In this document: one piece after another, positions 10,213-20,599 of the stretch
Layout: every line of letters starts with the position of its first letter
Position numbering within the stretch: the stretch's first letter is position 1
Origin: Gimesia sp.
GTDB lineage: Bacteria; Planctomycetota; Planctomycetia; Planctomycetales; Planctomycetaceae
Assembly: GCF_040219335.1 (NCBI RefSeq)
Contig: NZ_JAVJSQ010000040.1
Span: 124,001 to 188,000 of the forward strand
Direction: 5' to 3'
DNA: 64,000 bases
The notes under the pieces: model-generated
What the model saw: only the letters and a program-made list of their open reading frames with translations
What the model was told of the DNA's origin: nothing
Database searches by the model: none
Made by a program: the position numbers and the translations under genes

Positions 10213-10543
10213 CAAGTGAGGCTCCTTGTATTTATTGTGCGTAAGATCAGGTCGAATGAAATGATGATATTATGATGATTGACTCAGTCACATGATGCAA
10301 TGATTTCGTAGAAATATCGAGTATACCCGGGCCAAATCAATAAATAAAAAAGAATACAGACTGGTTTTCAATGCTTCAATTGGCTGTTATCATAAGAGAT
10401 CGCCTAGCCGGGGCACTCTCTCCTCCGTTACAGGCTTACCTTCCCGTGTGATTGATCTCTTGAGACGATCTGCTGGAACAGACTATCAGTCTCACCGTTC
10501 AAAGGCACAATCCCATTCAACTTCATACTTCATCTAACTTTTA
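10213..10543. other. divergent intergenic region
   Basis: About 330 bases between the divergent ABC binding-protein gene and the haem-dehydrogenase gene. The left part holds the AAGGAG ribosome site of the minus-strand gene (10222-10227 on the complement). Otherwise I see no gene, clear hairpin or strong promoter match. Confidence 0.4.
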
Positions 10544-13492
10544 ATGCATTACAGGGGCAGCAACGTGATTCAAGCACTTAAAACATTGTGTATTGCTACC
10601 AGTGTTCTGCTGGTATCCCAGGCCATGCTCGCGGCCAAAGATTCCAGCGCACCCGATTCGACTCAAGTCTGGACCTTCAAACAGAAAGAACACGGGTGGA
10701 CTCCCTATCGTGACTGTACTCTGGATGTCAAAGACAATCTGCTGCAGGTAAACAGCACTGGTAAAGATCCCCATTTTGGCCGCGAACTCAAATCCCCGGC
10801 GGGTTGGAAGAAAGTCAAAGTCCGTCTGCGGGCTCCCTATCGACTGCGTGGAGAACTCTACTGGAAAACAGAACAGAAAAACGGGTATGCGGATGAACGA
10901 TCCGAGAAGTTCGATACCCGTGGAAATAACAAAGACTGGCAAGACTTGACCTTTGTGTTTTACGCGGACTCTCCTCTGACAGGACTCCGCTTCGATCCCT
11001 CCAGCCGAAAAGGACTCGTAGAAATCGAGTCGATCTCGCTGGAAGATTCTGAACCGCCGCGTTCTGCGACTGCCACCCCGGTCGATCAGATCAAGTTGCT
11101 TGAAGGTTACAAAGTCGAATTACTTTACTCGGTACCTACCGATGTCGAAGGGTCGTGGGTCAGTATGACGATTGATCCAAAAGGTCGTCTGATCGCCTCT
11201 GATCAATACGGTGCTCTCTATCGCATCACCCCGGCCAAGATCGGTGCTAAAACTAACGATACCCAGGTTGAAAAACTGAATGTCGATATGGGTATGGCGC
11301 ATGGTTTGCTCTATGCCTTCGACAGTCTGTACGCCGTCGTGAATGGTGGGGATACGCGTCCTTCCGGTCTCTATCGTCTTAAAGACACCAACGGAGATGA
11401 TCAGTTCGACGATGTGCAGTTCCTGCGTGAGATTAAAGGTGCCGGAGAGCATGGTCCGCATGCGATCATTCTCTCTCCTGACAAAAAGTCACTCTACATC
11501 GCTGCCGGCAACCATACCGATCTGCCCAACCCTGAAAAATCACTCGTTCCCCGCAACTGGGATGAAGACCTGCTGCTGCCTCGTCTGTGGGATGCCCGCG
11601 GACATGCGGCTGGTAAGCTGGCACCCGGTGGTTGGATCTGTCGCACCGATCCGGAAGGGAAGGAGTTTGAATTAGTCAGTAGCGGTTTCCGTAATGAATA
11701 CGACATCGCCTTCAATCCAGAAGGGGAACTGTTTACTTACGATGCCGACATGGAATGGGACGTGGGATCTCCGTGGTACCGTCCGACGCGTGTCAATCAC
11801 GTGACCAGCGGCAGCGAATTCGGCTGGCGTTCCGGAACGGGCAAATGGCCTGCTTACTATCCCGACAGTCTGCCGGCTGTGGTAAATATCGGTCAGGGCT
11901 CGCCCACAGGGATTGTTTTCGGAACCGGAACCAAATTCCCTGCGAAGTACCAGCAATCGCTGTTTATCTCCGACTGGAGCTACGGCATCATTTACGCCGT
12001 GCATATGAAACCCCAGGGGGCGTCTTACGTCGCGACCTACGAAAAATTTGCTTCGGCGACCCCGCTGCCTGTTACTGATCTGGTTGTCAATCCGGCAGAT
12101 GGCGCACTGTATTTCACAATTGGCGGACGTCGCACTCAGTCAGGTCTGTACCGGATTACCTACACCGGTAAAGAATCGACGGCTCCCGTGTCGGCGACTC
12201 CAGCCGAACTGGCCGGTTACCGGGCACTGCGTCGTGATCTGGAAAAATATCACGAACAGCAGAACGAAGAAGTCGTTTACAAGGTCTGGCCTTACCTGGG
12301 ACATGCCGATCGTCACATTCGTTATGCAGCCCGGATTGCCCTGGAACATCAGCCTGTCGAACAGTGGCAGAACTGTGTGCTGATCGAACAGGATCCCGCT
12401 ACGTTGATCAATGCAGGGATCGCGCTGGCCCGGAATGGAAAACCAGCAGTGAAACACGCCCTGCTGGAAAAATTGAGCGGCCTCGACTGGGCAACGTTGT
12501 CTCAGACCGAGAAAATGGATCTGCTGCGTCTCTATCAGCTCGTCTTCATCAGACTCGGTGAACCAACTGAGCGGGAACGGATTGATGTCCTGGCACAAAT
12601 CGACAAGTCTTATCCAGCCAGTGATGTTTTCATGAACCGGGAACTCAGTCGTCTGCTGGTATATTTGAACGCACCGAAAGTGATCGAGCGAACTCTGGCA
12701 CTGCAGGACAAAGCCCTGACTCAGGAAGAGCAGATTCACTATGCCAAAGTGCTCAGCAGTCTGGCCAGTGGCTGGAACAATGACCTGCGGAAACGTTATT
12801 TCGAATGGTATCTGAAGTCGACTGCTCACAAAGGCGGAAGATCGTTTGATAAGTTCCTGGTTAACATCCGTGCGGAAGCCATCAAAACGCTGACTGATGC
12901 GGAAGAGAAAGCTCTCAAACCGGTTCTGGAAATCAATCTGGAAAAAGCTGAGCCGGTTCCCCAGGGACCACCGCGGCCAGTTGTGAAAAAATGGACAGTT
13001 GATGAACTGTTACACGCGGCCAATAACGATGATGGTCAGCGGAATTTTGAACGGGGCCGTGAAATGTTTGCTGTGGCAGCCTGTTTCAAATGTCATCGGT
13101 TTGCCGGTGAAGGGGGAACCATTGGACCCGACCTGACCGGCGTCGGTGGGCGTTTCAATGCCCAGAACCTGCTCGAATCGATTATCGAACCTTCCAAGGT
13201 TATTTCCGATCAGTACGCCTCCACCATGTTCATTCTGGATGATGGTCGCGTTGTCAACGGGCGGGTCATTAACCTGAGTGGTAAAAACCTGATGGTGCTG
13301 ACCGATATGACCAATCCCAGTGATCTGGCGTCGATTAACCGAGATAGCGTTGAGGAGATGATGCCTTCCAAATCATCCATGATGCCGACCGGGCTGGTTG
13401 ATACGCTGACGAAGGAAGAAGCCCTTGATCTGCTCGCCTACCTGCGATCTGGTGGGAATTCAAAACATGAGCTGTTTAAGAAGAAGGATTAG
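10544..13492 (+). CDS. PVC-type membrane-bound dehydrogenase with C-terminal haem c domain
   Basis: A 982-aa exported protein. A signal peptide (TLCIATSVLLVSQAMLA) is followed by a family-specific N-terminal domain of about 150 aa. Next comes a glucose/sorbosone-dehydrogenase-like beta-propeller (about 185-560; note GMAHGLLYAFDSLYAVVNGG and GEHGPHAI), then a helical HEAT-like region. The C-terminal cytochrome c domain has CFKCH at 847-851 and GPDLTGVGGRF, as in the PVC putative haem-binding domain family. It probably oxidises a sugar or similar compound in the periplasm and passes electrons to the haem (inference). The GTG at 10565, preceded by GGGG, is an alternative start. A strong terminator follows at 13564. 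Confidence 0.9.
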   Translation: MHYRGSNVIQALKTLCIATSVLLVSQAMLAAKDSSAPDSTQVWTFKQKEHGWTPYRDCTLDVKDNLLQVNSTGKDPHFGRELKSPAGWKKVKVRLRAPYRLRGELYWKTEQKNGYADERSEKFDTRGNNKDWQDLTFVFYADSPLTGLRFDPSSRKGLVEIESISLEDSEPPRSATATPVDQIKLLEGYKVELLYSVPTDVEGSWVSMTIDPKGRLIASDQYGALYRITPAKIGAKTNDTQVEKLNVDMGMAHGLLYAFDSLYAVVNGGDTRPSGLYRLKDTNGDDQFDDVQFLREIKGAGEHGPHAIILSPDKKSLYIAAGNHTDLPNPEKSLVPRNWDEDLLLPRLWDARGHAAGKLAPGGWICRTDPEGKEFELVSSGFRNEYDIAFNPEGELFTYDADMEWDVGSPWYRPTRVNHVTSGSEFGWRSGTGKWPAYYPDSLPAVVNIGQGSPTGIVFGTGTKFPAKYQQSLFISDWSYGIIYAVHMKPQGASYVATYEKFASATPLPVTDLVVNPADGALYFTIGGRRTQSGLYRITYTGKESTAPVSATPAELAGYRALRRDLEKYHEQQNEEVVYKVWPYLGHADRHIRYAARIALEHQPVEQWQNCVLIEQDPATLINAGIALARNGKPAVKHALLEKLSGLDWATLSQTEKMDLLRLYQLVFIRLGEPTERERIDVLAQIDKSYPASDVFMNRELSRLLVYLNAPKVIERTLALQDKALTQEEQIHYAKVLSSLASGWNNDLRKRYFEWYLKSTAHKGGRSFDKFLVNIRAEAIKTLTDAEEKALKPVLEINLEKAEPVPQGPPRPVVKKWTVDELLHAANNDDGQRNFERGREMFAVAACFKCHRFAGEGGTIGPDLTGVGGRFNAQNLLESIIEPSKVISDQYASTMFILDDGRVVNGRVINLSGKNLMVLTDMTNPSDLASINRDSVEEMMPSKSSMMPTGLVDTLTKEEALDLLAYLRSGGNSKHELFKKKD

Positions 13493-13563
13493 AATCAGCG
13501 CGAAGTACCTTGTTTCCCCATTGAAGTACTTCGCAACTGCTGATTAACTTATCTTGCTATGAC

Positions 13564-13605
13564 GTAGACTCCTGAATTCCATCCCGGAATCAGGAGTCTA
13601 CTTTT
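13564..13605 (+). terminator. Rho-independent terminator after the haem-dehydrogenase gene
   Basis: GTAGACTCCTGA pairs with TCAGGAGTCTAC (13590-13601), and the stem extends through ATTCC/GGAAT around a small loop. The T-tract TTTTCTTT follows. It lies 72 bases after the stop codon. Confidence 0.85.
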
Positions 13606-13650
13606 CTTTCGGGACAACTGTCTGAATCAATGCAGGGCTGAGGCGGAATA

Positions 13651-14922
13651 ATGAATGATTCACAATACATCACACGCCGGGACTTGCTGGCCAGTGCTGC
13701 TGCACTCGCGTGTGGCGTTTCTACCCAACGTGGCTATGCGATTTTGAAAAATCAGGTGAAGCCAAAGTCGGTCGCAGCGGTGATCTCCATTTATGAGCCA
13801 GGGACTCACGCTGATGTGCTGATTGGGAAAATCCTGGAGGGCTGGAAACAGGATGGCGGACCGGGACCTGCACTGAAGCTGTCGTCCTTATATGTAGATC
13901 AGGTTTCTGATCGGGACCTCTCTCGCGGGATGGCTGAAAAATATAACATACCTGTTTTCGATACGATCGAAAAAACAGTCACGGTGGGTGGTGATCAGAT
14001 ACCCGTGGATGGTGTCATCAGTATCGGGGAGCACGGTGACTATCCCTTCAATGAAAAAGGTCAGCAGCTCTATCCGCGTCGTCGTTTTTTCAAAGAGATT
14101 ACCGATACTTTCCGCAAGTATGAGCGGGTTGTACCTGTCTTCAATGATAAGCATCCCGGACCGGTCTGGAATGATGCCAAATGGATGTATGATCGTGCTC
14201 GGGAGATGAACATTCCTTTCATGGCCGGTTCTTCTCTGCCCCTCACATATCGGAAACCGGAAATCAAAGTCCCCCCTGGCTCTGAAATTGAAGCGGCGGT
14301 CGGCATTGGTTACTCGGGGCTCGACATCTATGGCATTCATGCCCTCGAGAGCTTTCAGTGCCTGGTGGAACGCCGCCGGGGAGCGGAAACAGGCGTGAAA
14401 TGGGTTCAATACCTGGAGGGGGCTGCCATGTGGGCCGTTCTCGATCAGGGGATTGTCTCGCAGGCTCTCTTCGATGCGGCACTCGCTGAAGTGCCGAAAG
14501 TGAGGGAAGGGGATGTCCGCAAAGATCCTGATGCGGGGCTGTTCCTGTTTGAATACAATGATGGCTTTTTGGGAGCCGTCTTCATGCTGCAGTCCGTGAA
14601 TCGAACGTCAGTGGCCCTGAAGCTCAAAGGTCAGTCACAACCGCTGGCGACCCAGTTCGAAGAGCGTACCGAACCCGCGCATCCGCATTTCGCCTACCTG
14701 CTGAAAGCTATCGAACGCATGTACCATACGGGACAACCCAGTTATCCCGTCGAGCGTACGCTGTTAACCAGCGGGATCCTCGATCGTACTCTGAATTCAC
14801 GGTTTCAGGGTGGTAAAAAACTCAGTACGCCCGAACTGGCGATTCGTTATCAACCTGTTGATTATCCTCACGCTCCCTTGCCAGATCTGAGCTCCAATCC
14901 GTCACTGCCTTTACCTGACTGA
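13651..14922 (+). CDS. Tat-exported protein of unknown function
   Basis: A 423-aa protein with a twin-arginine-type leader (TRRDLLASAAALACG). The body looks like an alpha/beta fold of the kind seen in Gfo/Idh/MocA-related planctomycete proteins, with the conserved-looking stretches VISIGEHGDYP, PVFNDKHPGPVWNDAKWMYDRA and IPFMAGSSLP. It lacks an obvious N-terminal GxGxxG. GAGGCGG precedes the ATG at 13651. It follows the haem-dehydrogenase gene but a terminator lies between them. Planctomycetes often encode such proteins near DUF1501 and cytochrome genes. I cannot assign a reaction. Confidence 0.82.
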   Translation: MNDSQYITRRDLLASAAALACGVSTQRGYAILKNQVKPKSVAAVISIYEPGTHADVLIGKILEGWKQDGGPGPALKLSSLYVDQVSDRDLSRGMAEKYNIPVFDTIEKTVTVGGDQIPVDGVISIGEHGDYPFNEKGQQLYPRRRFFKEITDTFRKYERVVPVFNDKHPGPVWNDAKWMYDRAREMNIPFMAGSSLPLTYRKPEIKVPPGSEIEAAVGIGYSGLDIYGIHALESFQCLVERRRGAETGVKWVQYLEGAAMWAVLDQGIVSQALFDAALAEVPKVREGDVRKDPDAGLFLFEYNDGFLGAVFMLQSVNRTSVALKLKGQSQPLATQFEERTEPAHPHFAYLLKAIERMYHTGQPSYPVERTLLTSGILDRTLNSRFQGGKKLSTPELAIRYQPVDYPHAPLPDLSSNPSLPLPD

Positions 14923-14975
14923 AACAGATGGATGGTCATCGATTCAGGTAGTGTCACTCTCAAACTGTAGTCAGC

Positions 14976-17867
14976 TCAGTTCGATCGGTCGGCCAGCTTA
15001 TCTTTCCGTTTGACGTGCAGTAGGACGGGGATGGAAGTCTGTCTGCCTTCCTGATCAGCACGCAGGTGGAACAGCCGGGTTGTTTCAGGCACCCATTTCG
15101 CGGCGGTCAGGTAGAATGTTCGTTCGCTCTGATCATCCAGCAGCAATAAACCGTTCAGGCCGATGTTGTCGACAAACACGCCATGTGGCAGATTTCGGCC
15201 GGCATATTCACGACCAAAGCCGACGACACCTTTGTAACCATCCCTCAGCACCACAACCTTAGCTGCGATTGTTTCACCTGGATGGATCGTCAACTCCAGC
15301 GGTTTGTCTGGGATTTCAGCCAGTTGATCTCCGGCGATACTCAATCCGTCTGAATCGAGGGCGACCATCCGAATCATGAGACGCGGCTTCTTCTGAACCT
15401 GGACCACGCCGAGAGGATTGACATCATGGCTGACTTCTTTGCCCGCGATGGTCGCGGTGGCGGAGACGTTTACACTCTTGTAACGGCTATCTGAGGGACG
15501 GGGAGCAACCAGGGGGCCGTTCGTTTCCTCAACGGGATCGGCGTAAATTGTCCCATAAGCCCGGTCGTGACCAGCCTGAATGATGATGGGGCTGGTAACA
15601 TGCAGGCCAGGGGGAACATCAGAAATGTCTACGCGGATCGGGCCATCAAAACCATCAATTCGCTGGGCGACCAGTTCAATTTCCTGTCCACTGCCAGCGT
15701 TGACCTTGGGATTGGCTCCATTCAGTGTCACTTTGAAATCGGGCTGACGGGGACGAACTGTCAGATCATAATGAAAATCCTGCCCTTGAAAACCTCGCAC
15801 GTCCGTGACACGCACCAGGTAGGTGCCATCCTTGGGGGCTTTGAAGATCAGACGCGAGTCATCTCCCAGCTCGCGTCTGCCATCGTCGTTGTTCTCGTAA
15901 TAGATCGTAAACACCGGCAGTCCATTGGGAGGTAGTTCGGTTCCCGCAGGATAGGGATCGACGATATAGCAGGGTTCGTGTAACGCATGCGTGATCGGCG
16001 AGGTGCCAAAATAGGTATAACGCCGACCGAGACCCGGATAAACGTTGAACCCCGAATCGGGGCCACGGGGGTAGAGCCAGAGTTTGACGACTTCCCCGTT
16101 GCAATACAGGTACTCATTCAATTCCATCTCCCGCCAGTTGTGGATGCGGAAATCGTTGACGATGTTGGAGTCCTTGCCGCGGAAGGTGAAATACGAGTCA
16201 CGTACTGCCCGCAGCAAGACGCGGGGAATCTGGTTACCTTCTGCGTCTAGAACTTCAATTTTGGAATCGAGTTTGGATTTCTTGCGGGCGGCTTTGGTTT
16301 CAATCAACCATTCCTGGCCCGCTTTGGATTGGAACCGGTACAGGTCGACATCGGTTTGTCCGGGCTGAGACTCGTTGATCAGACCGCTGGCGACGACAGA
16401 AACTCCCTTGAGAGGCGTGGCCTGACCAGGCTGGTTGTTGGGTTCCTGTTCTTTAATTTGCACTGCTGTCGCAGAGGCCATTGGTGTGAATTCATCTGTT
16501 TCAGGGGACTGTCGGGCAATAATCTGTCCGGTGCTGCCTGCAGGAAGGCTGGCAGGCAGGGTAAACCGTTTCAGCTGTCCGTTACTGAAGCCCACGATGG
16601 CTGTCTGTGAATCTGGTGCAAAAGCGACCGACGTGGGGATTGCGGGCAGATTTTCAATCACATGCAGTAACTGCAACTGGTCTGCATCCCAGATTTTCAG
16701 CGAACGGTCATCCGAAATGGAAGCCAGCCATTTCCCATCCGGGGAATAAGTGATCTGAATCACCGGGCTTTCATGCGCGAAGCGGGCAATCACCAGGGGA
16801 TTGATTCGTGCCGACTTCCGGGAAACAAAACGCCATTTGCGGATCCGGTTATCGGCCCCCGTGGCGACGATGTAGTTTCCGTCCGGGCTGAAGCTCACTG
16901 ATGTCTGTTCCTTGAGAGGTTGACTCAGTGTATCCAGCCGTTCTCCCGTGGCGACCTGCCAGACTTTGACTGTAGCATCTGCAGAGGCACTCGCGAGTGC
17001 CTTCGAGTCCGGGCTGAATGCGAGATCAAATATCGCACCGTTGTGCCCGCTTAACGTTCTGGCTTTTTTGCCGGTTGCGATATCCCAGAGAATAATGTTG
17101 TTATCGTAACTTCCGGTCGCCAGCCATTTCTGGTCCGGGCTGACCTGGGCCGCATAGAGAACATCTTTATGGCCCACAAATTCGTGAAGCTTTTTCCCGG
17201 TGGTCACTTCCCAGATGTCCGCCTGTCCGAACAGCCCTGTCGTTCCCGAAGAAGTGATCAACCACTTGCCGTCGTTACTGAAGCGAACCGAATTCACTTT
17301 TCCGGGCAGACCTTTGATGGTGCGTGCCAGTTTGTTCGATTTCCCTGATAGCAGGTCAATCTCCGAGAAACGGGCGATGGCAATCAGGTCGCTTGCGGGA
17401 GACCAGACCAGCGATGCGATCGGTTTGGAGATTCCCTGTGCCGGTTTGATCTCAGGAACGGTCAGTTCCATCCGCAACGGTTCCTTGCCTGAGGGGCCTT
17501 TAGCGCCCTGATTGACCCATTCTGTCAGCACCGCGATTTCAGCAGCCGTCAGTTTCTCGCCACTGTCTTTCGGAGGCATGACAGGTTTAAGTTCGCCCTT
17601 GATCATGCGGATCAGTCGACTTGATTGACTGTCACCCGGCAGGACCGCAGGGCCATGTTCTCCCCCTTTGAGTAGACCAGCGAAAGTCTCTGTCGAGAAT
17701 TTTCCTTCCCCATCGTCTGCTGAATGGCAGCCTTCACAATATTTGCGGAGCAGGGGGGCAACCTGCTTTGAATAATCAATGGGCGCTTCCGCAGCCGGAA
17801 CTGACTGCGGGAGAACCAGCAGCAGGCAGGCGGTAACCAGCAGGAATTTATCAGAAAGTTTTAACAT
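14976..17867 (-). CDS. cytochrome c / WD40 / PPC domain exported protein
   Basis: A 963-aa exported protein starting MLKLSDKFLLVTACLLLVLPQSV, a signal peptide. A planctomycete cytochrome C domain follows (C44-x-x-C47-H48 in KYCEGCHSA, distal KPVMPPK). Then come about seven WD40 repeats (about 140-450, with SPDGKWLAS and DNNIILWD signatures). A pre-peptidase C-like (PPC) region is near 490-720, and further beta domains reach the C-terminus. The TTG four codons upstream is in frame but the ATG at 17867 fits better. It is the third gene of a run after DUF1501 and PSCyt2/PSD1, 62 bases after the latter. A cell-surface electron or polysaccharide role is likely but unproven. Confidence 0.87.
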   Translation of the reverse strand: MLKLSDKFLLVTACLLLVLPQSVPAAEAPIDYSKQVAPLLRKYCEGCHSADDGEGKFSTETFAGLLKGGEHGPAVLPGDSQSSRLIRMIKGELKPVMPPKDSGEKLTAAEIAVLTEWVNQGAKGPSGKEPLRMELTVPEIKPAQGISKPIASLVWSPASDLIAIARFSEIDLLSGKSNKLARTIKGLPGKVNSVRFSNDGKWLITSSGTTGLFGQADIWEVTTGKKLHEFVGHKDVLYAAQVSPDQKWLATGSYDNNIILWDIATGKKARTLSGHNGAIFDLAFSPDSKALASASADATVKVWQVATGERLDTLSQPLKEQTSVSFSPDGNYIVATGADNRIRKWRFVSRKSARINPLVIARFAHESPVIQITYSPDGKWLASISDDRSLKIWDADQLQLLHVIENLPAIPTSVAFAPDSQTAIVGFSNGQLKRFTLPASLPAGSTGQIIARQSPETDEFTPMASATAVQIKEQEPNNQPGQATPLKGVSVVASGLINESQPGQTDVDLYRFQSKAGQEWLIETKAARKKSKLDSKIEVLDAEGNQIPRVLLRAVRDSYFTFRGKDSNIVNDFRIHNWREMELNEYLYCNGEVVKLWLYPRGPDSGFNVYPGLGRRYTYFGTSPITHALHEPCYIVDPYPAGTELPPNGLPVFTIYYENNDDGRRELGDDSRLIFKAPKDGTYLVRVTDVRGFQGQDFHYDLTVRPRQPDFKVTLNGANPKVNAGSGQEIELVAQRIDGFDGPIRVDISDVPPGLHVTSPIIIQAGHDRAYGTIYADPVEETNGPLVAPRPSDSRYKSVNVSATATIAGKEVSHDVNPLGVVQVQKKPRLMIRMVALDSDGLSIAGDQLAEIPDKPLELTIHPGETIAAKVVVLRDGYKGVVGFGREYAGRNLPHGVFVDNIGLNGLLLLDDQSERTFYLTAAKWVPETTRLFHLRADQEGRQTSIPVLLHVKRKDKLADRSN

Positions 17868-17929
17868 GGATAGCCTCAAGTGAGCGACTTTAAATCATGG
17901 TATGAATTTTGTTTATGAGTTCGATCTCA

Positions 17930-20434
17930 TCAATGGTTAAACAGAAACTCGCGGCTGCTGAGCACGCCCCAGAACAGGTCTTCTACGACCTGGCGTCTCT
18001 CTGCCTGCGGGGTCTCTTTCAGAATATTGAGCAACTGGGTGTTTTCCTCTGGAGTGGGTTTCCGCGAGAGGCACAGCAGATAAATCTGCTCCACCAGTTC
18101 CTGGTCTGACTGTTTCGCATTCAGCAGTTTTGTAACCCGACTCTCTTTGGCTTTGAGTTTGTTGTTGATGGTGTCCCCGTTCGAGAGGTGCAGGACCTGA
18201 ACCATCGTTGGTTCTTCGGAACGTTCGCATTCGCAGGTGATCATCCGCTCGTTGCGTCCGAAGGTTTTCAGGAAGTAGGAGATCACAGACGAATCATATA
18301 ACTGAATTGCCCGGGTCCCTTTGGGATAAAAGTCCGTTTTCTGTGGATTGGGTTCGTAATACTTTGTGAATTCATCCGGCACTTCCGTGACCTGCGAAAT
18401 GGCATCCAGCAGGACTTCGGCCATCATCCGCCGGGGATAGTAGCGGGAATAGAATCGTTTTTCGTCTTTGTTTTCAGGCAGAGGTTGACTGCTGCGCTGG
18501 TAAGCAGCTGACTGCAGGATGACCCGCATCAGTGCTTTCAGGTCGAAGTTCTGGTCTTTCAGATAGTCGGATGCAGCTGACAGCAACTCTTCGTTACTTG
18601 CGGGGTTTGATTCCCGCATGTCGTCCACCGCTTCGACCAGTCCGACTCCGAAGAAGTTGGCCCAGACGCGGTTTGTAATGGAACGACTGAAGAAGGGGTT
18701 CTCTTTCGCCGTCAACCAGTCTGCCAGATAGACGCGGCGGTCTTCGGGAGCATTGATGTCAATCGGCACGCCATCCAGGGGAGTGGGGGGCTGAGGTTTC
18801 CCCGTCAGCGGTTGCGCCAGGTCTCCTTTGGTCGCTACAAACAGGGTGCGAATACCATCGCCCGAACCCTGGCTGCCACCCCAGCCCTTAGCCCGTACGC
18901 GGGCGAAGAAATTCGCCATCGCGTAGTATTGGCCGTTGGTCCATTTTTCGAGTGGATGGTTATGGCATTTCGCACAGCCGATGGCCAGGCCCAGAAATGC
19001 CTGGCTCACATTTTCGGTCATGGATTCCGGATCCTGGTGGATCGCGTAAAAGTTGGTCGCACCGTTTTCGATGCTGCTTCCCTGGGCGGTAATCAGTTCG
19101 TGTACCAGCTTGTCCCAGGGAGTGTTCTGCTTCACATGCTGATAGATCCAGTCGTGATAGGCTTTGACTGCCTGGGGACGAATCAACTCGCCATTGACCA
19201 GCAACAGGTCAGACCATTTGTAGGTCCAGTAATCCACGAACTCGGGGCGGTTTAACAGCTGTTCAATCAACTGGTTGCGTTTATCCGGGCTCTGATCAGC
19301 GAGAAAGGCTTTGACTTCGGCCGGTGTGGGAAGGGTACCTATTGTGTCGATGTAGACCCGGCGGACAAATTCGGCATCGGTCGCCTGGGGCGAGGGGGGC
19401 AGGTTCAAACGTTTGAGCTGTTTGATGACCAGCTCATCGATGAAATTGTGTTGCGGTGATCTGGCATAGACGTCCGGATTGATGTCCTGCGGATAGGGAG
19501 ACGTGATTTTGGAGATCGCGACTTTACTGGAGAAGATACAGACGATCGCGCCTTCCCCGTATCCGGTGACTTTAATATTTCCTGAATCATCCACCTCGGC
19601 GACGCTTTCATTCACGGAGGAAAACGCGGTCCAGCGGGTGACATCGCGGATAGAGTTGTCCGAGTAGCGGGCCTGGACCAGCAGACGCTGTGATTGTCCT
19701 TTGGTGAGAATCGAACGCCCGGGAAGGACCTGCAGGCTTTCGATGACGGGATCCTGTTCAGCCGGCGGTGTTGCGCCCTGGGCGATCCATTCGGAGAGAA
19801 TCCGGTATTCCCGGGAATCGGTTTCGAAGCGGACGCCCCCTTTGTGCGGAACCGCTCCGGTAGGTTTGATCAACAGCAGACTGCGGGCCGGGTCTGACAG
19901 CTCGATGCGTCGTCCGCGTGCCTGTTTGACAATGGTGTGGAAGTCACCGGGGACATCGTACGCTTTGAGTGAGAGACGAAAGCCCCCTTTGCCTGCCAGG
20001 GCGCCGTGACAGGGGCCTGAATTACAGCCTGTCTTGGTCAGGACCGGTTCAATATCGTTGCGAAAACTCCAGCGATGCGGCTGGTCGAGACCACTGACGG
20101 TGACCTGGCTGGTTGATTTAGACGAACCGGACTGGACGGTAATCTGGGCTGTGCCATTCCCGACCGGGACCGCGGTCTGATCTTCAATCTTGACGACATC
20201 CGGGTTGCTGGATGTCAGCTGGAATGGAGTCGTGACCGGTCCAGTGACTTCATCATTGGTCAGTGTCTGCACCGAAAGCCCCTGGCGGGCTTCACTGCCA
20301 CGCAGATCGATGGATTGCGGGAACAGCTTAATGGCTGTGTCTGTTTCTGCTGCCGCCTGAGAGTGTGCAGGACAGAGCACGCCAGCAAGGCAGGCGACGA
20401 GCAGGATGGATAAGACAGATGTTCGAGGAGTCAT
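17930..20434 (-). CDS. PSCyt2/PSD1 (DUF1549/DUF1553) exported protein with Ig-like N-terminus
   Basis: An 834-aa exported protein with a signal peptide ending at SQAAAETD. A bacterial Ig-like (Big2) domain spans about 35-115, and a cytochrome-like segment CNSGPCHGALAGKGG lies near 137. A second Ig-like stretch near 240-310 is followed by DUF1549 (PSCyt2, about 325-530) with GCAKCHNHPLEKWT. The DUF1553 (PSD1) domain (about 570-830) contains ITNRVWANFFGVGLVEAVDDMRESNPAS. These are characteristic planctomycete surface or periplasmic proteins of unknown reaction, almost always paired with a DUF1501 protein, as here. The DUF1501 gene is 165 bases upstream. Confidence 0.92.
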   Translation of the reverse strand: MTPRTSVLSILLVACLAGVLCPAHSQAAAETDTAIKLFPQSIDLRGSEARQGLSVQTLTNDEVTGPVTTPFQLTSSNPDVVKIEDQTAVPVGNGTAQITVQSGSSKSTSQVTVSGLDQPHRWSFRNDIEPVLTKTGCNSGPCHGALAGKGGFRLSLKAYDVPGDFHTIVKQARGRRIELSDPARSLLLIKPTGAVPHKGGVRFETDSREYRILSEWIAQGATPPAEQDPVIESLQVLPGRSILTKGQSQRLLVQARYSDNSIRDVTRWTAFSSVNESVAEVDDSGNIKVTGYGEGAIVCIFSSKVAISKITSPYPQDINPDVYARSPQHNFIDELVIKQLKRLNLPPSPQATDAEFVRRVYIDTIGTLPTPAEVKAFLADQSPDKRNQLIEQLLNRPEFVDYWTYKWSDLLLVNGELIRPQAVKAYHDWIYQHVKQNTPWDKLVHELITAQGSSIENGATNFYAIHQDPESMTENVSQAFLGLAIGCAKCHNHPLEKWTNGQYYAMANFFARVRAKGWGGSQGSGDGIRTLFVATKGDLAQPLTGKPQPPTPLDGVPIDINAPEDRRVYLADWLTAKENPFFSRSITNRVWANFFGVGLVEAVDDMRESNPASNEELLSAASDYLKDQNFDLKALMRVILQSAAYQRSSQPLPENKDEKRFYSRYYPRRMMAEVLLDAISQVTEVPDEFTKYYEPNPQKTDFYPKGTRAIQLYDSSVISYFLKTFGRNERMITCECERSEEPTMVQVLHLSNGDTINNKLKAKESRVTKLLNAKQSDQELVEQIYLLCLSRKPTPEENTQLLNILKETPQAERRQVVEDLFWGVLSSREFLFNH

Positions 20435-20552
20435 TGAGCACTTCTCTTCGTGTTATAATTAAAACAGTCGTGGTTTGATCAAAGTACGTAACGGCCGCGC
20501 AGCGACAAGGGCAGTCTGTTCCTCGTTAGGGTGAGGGACTCAACGTCTCTTT

Positions 20553-20580
20553 AGTCTCAGTTGAGGAGTCTCAGTTGAGG
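20553..20580. repeat. perfect 14-bp tandem duplication
   Basis: AGTCTCAGTTGAGG occurs twice back to back (20553-20566, 20567-20580) in the spacer between the DUF1501 gene and the PSCyt2 gene of the same run. CTCAAC at 20539-20544 could pair with GTTGAG at 20560-20565. Confidence 0.85.
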
Positions 20581-20599
20581 TTTGAACTGAGGTTACGCA

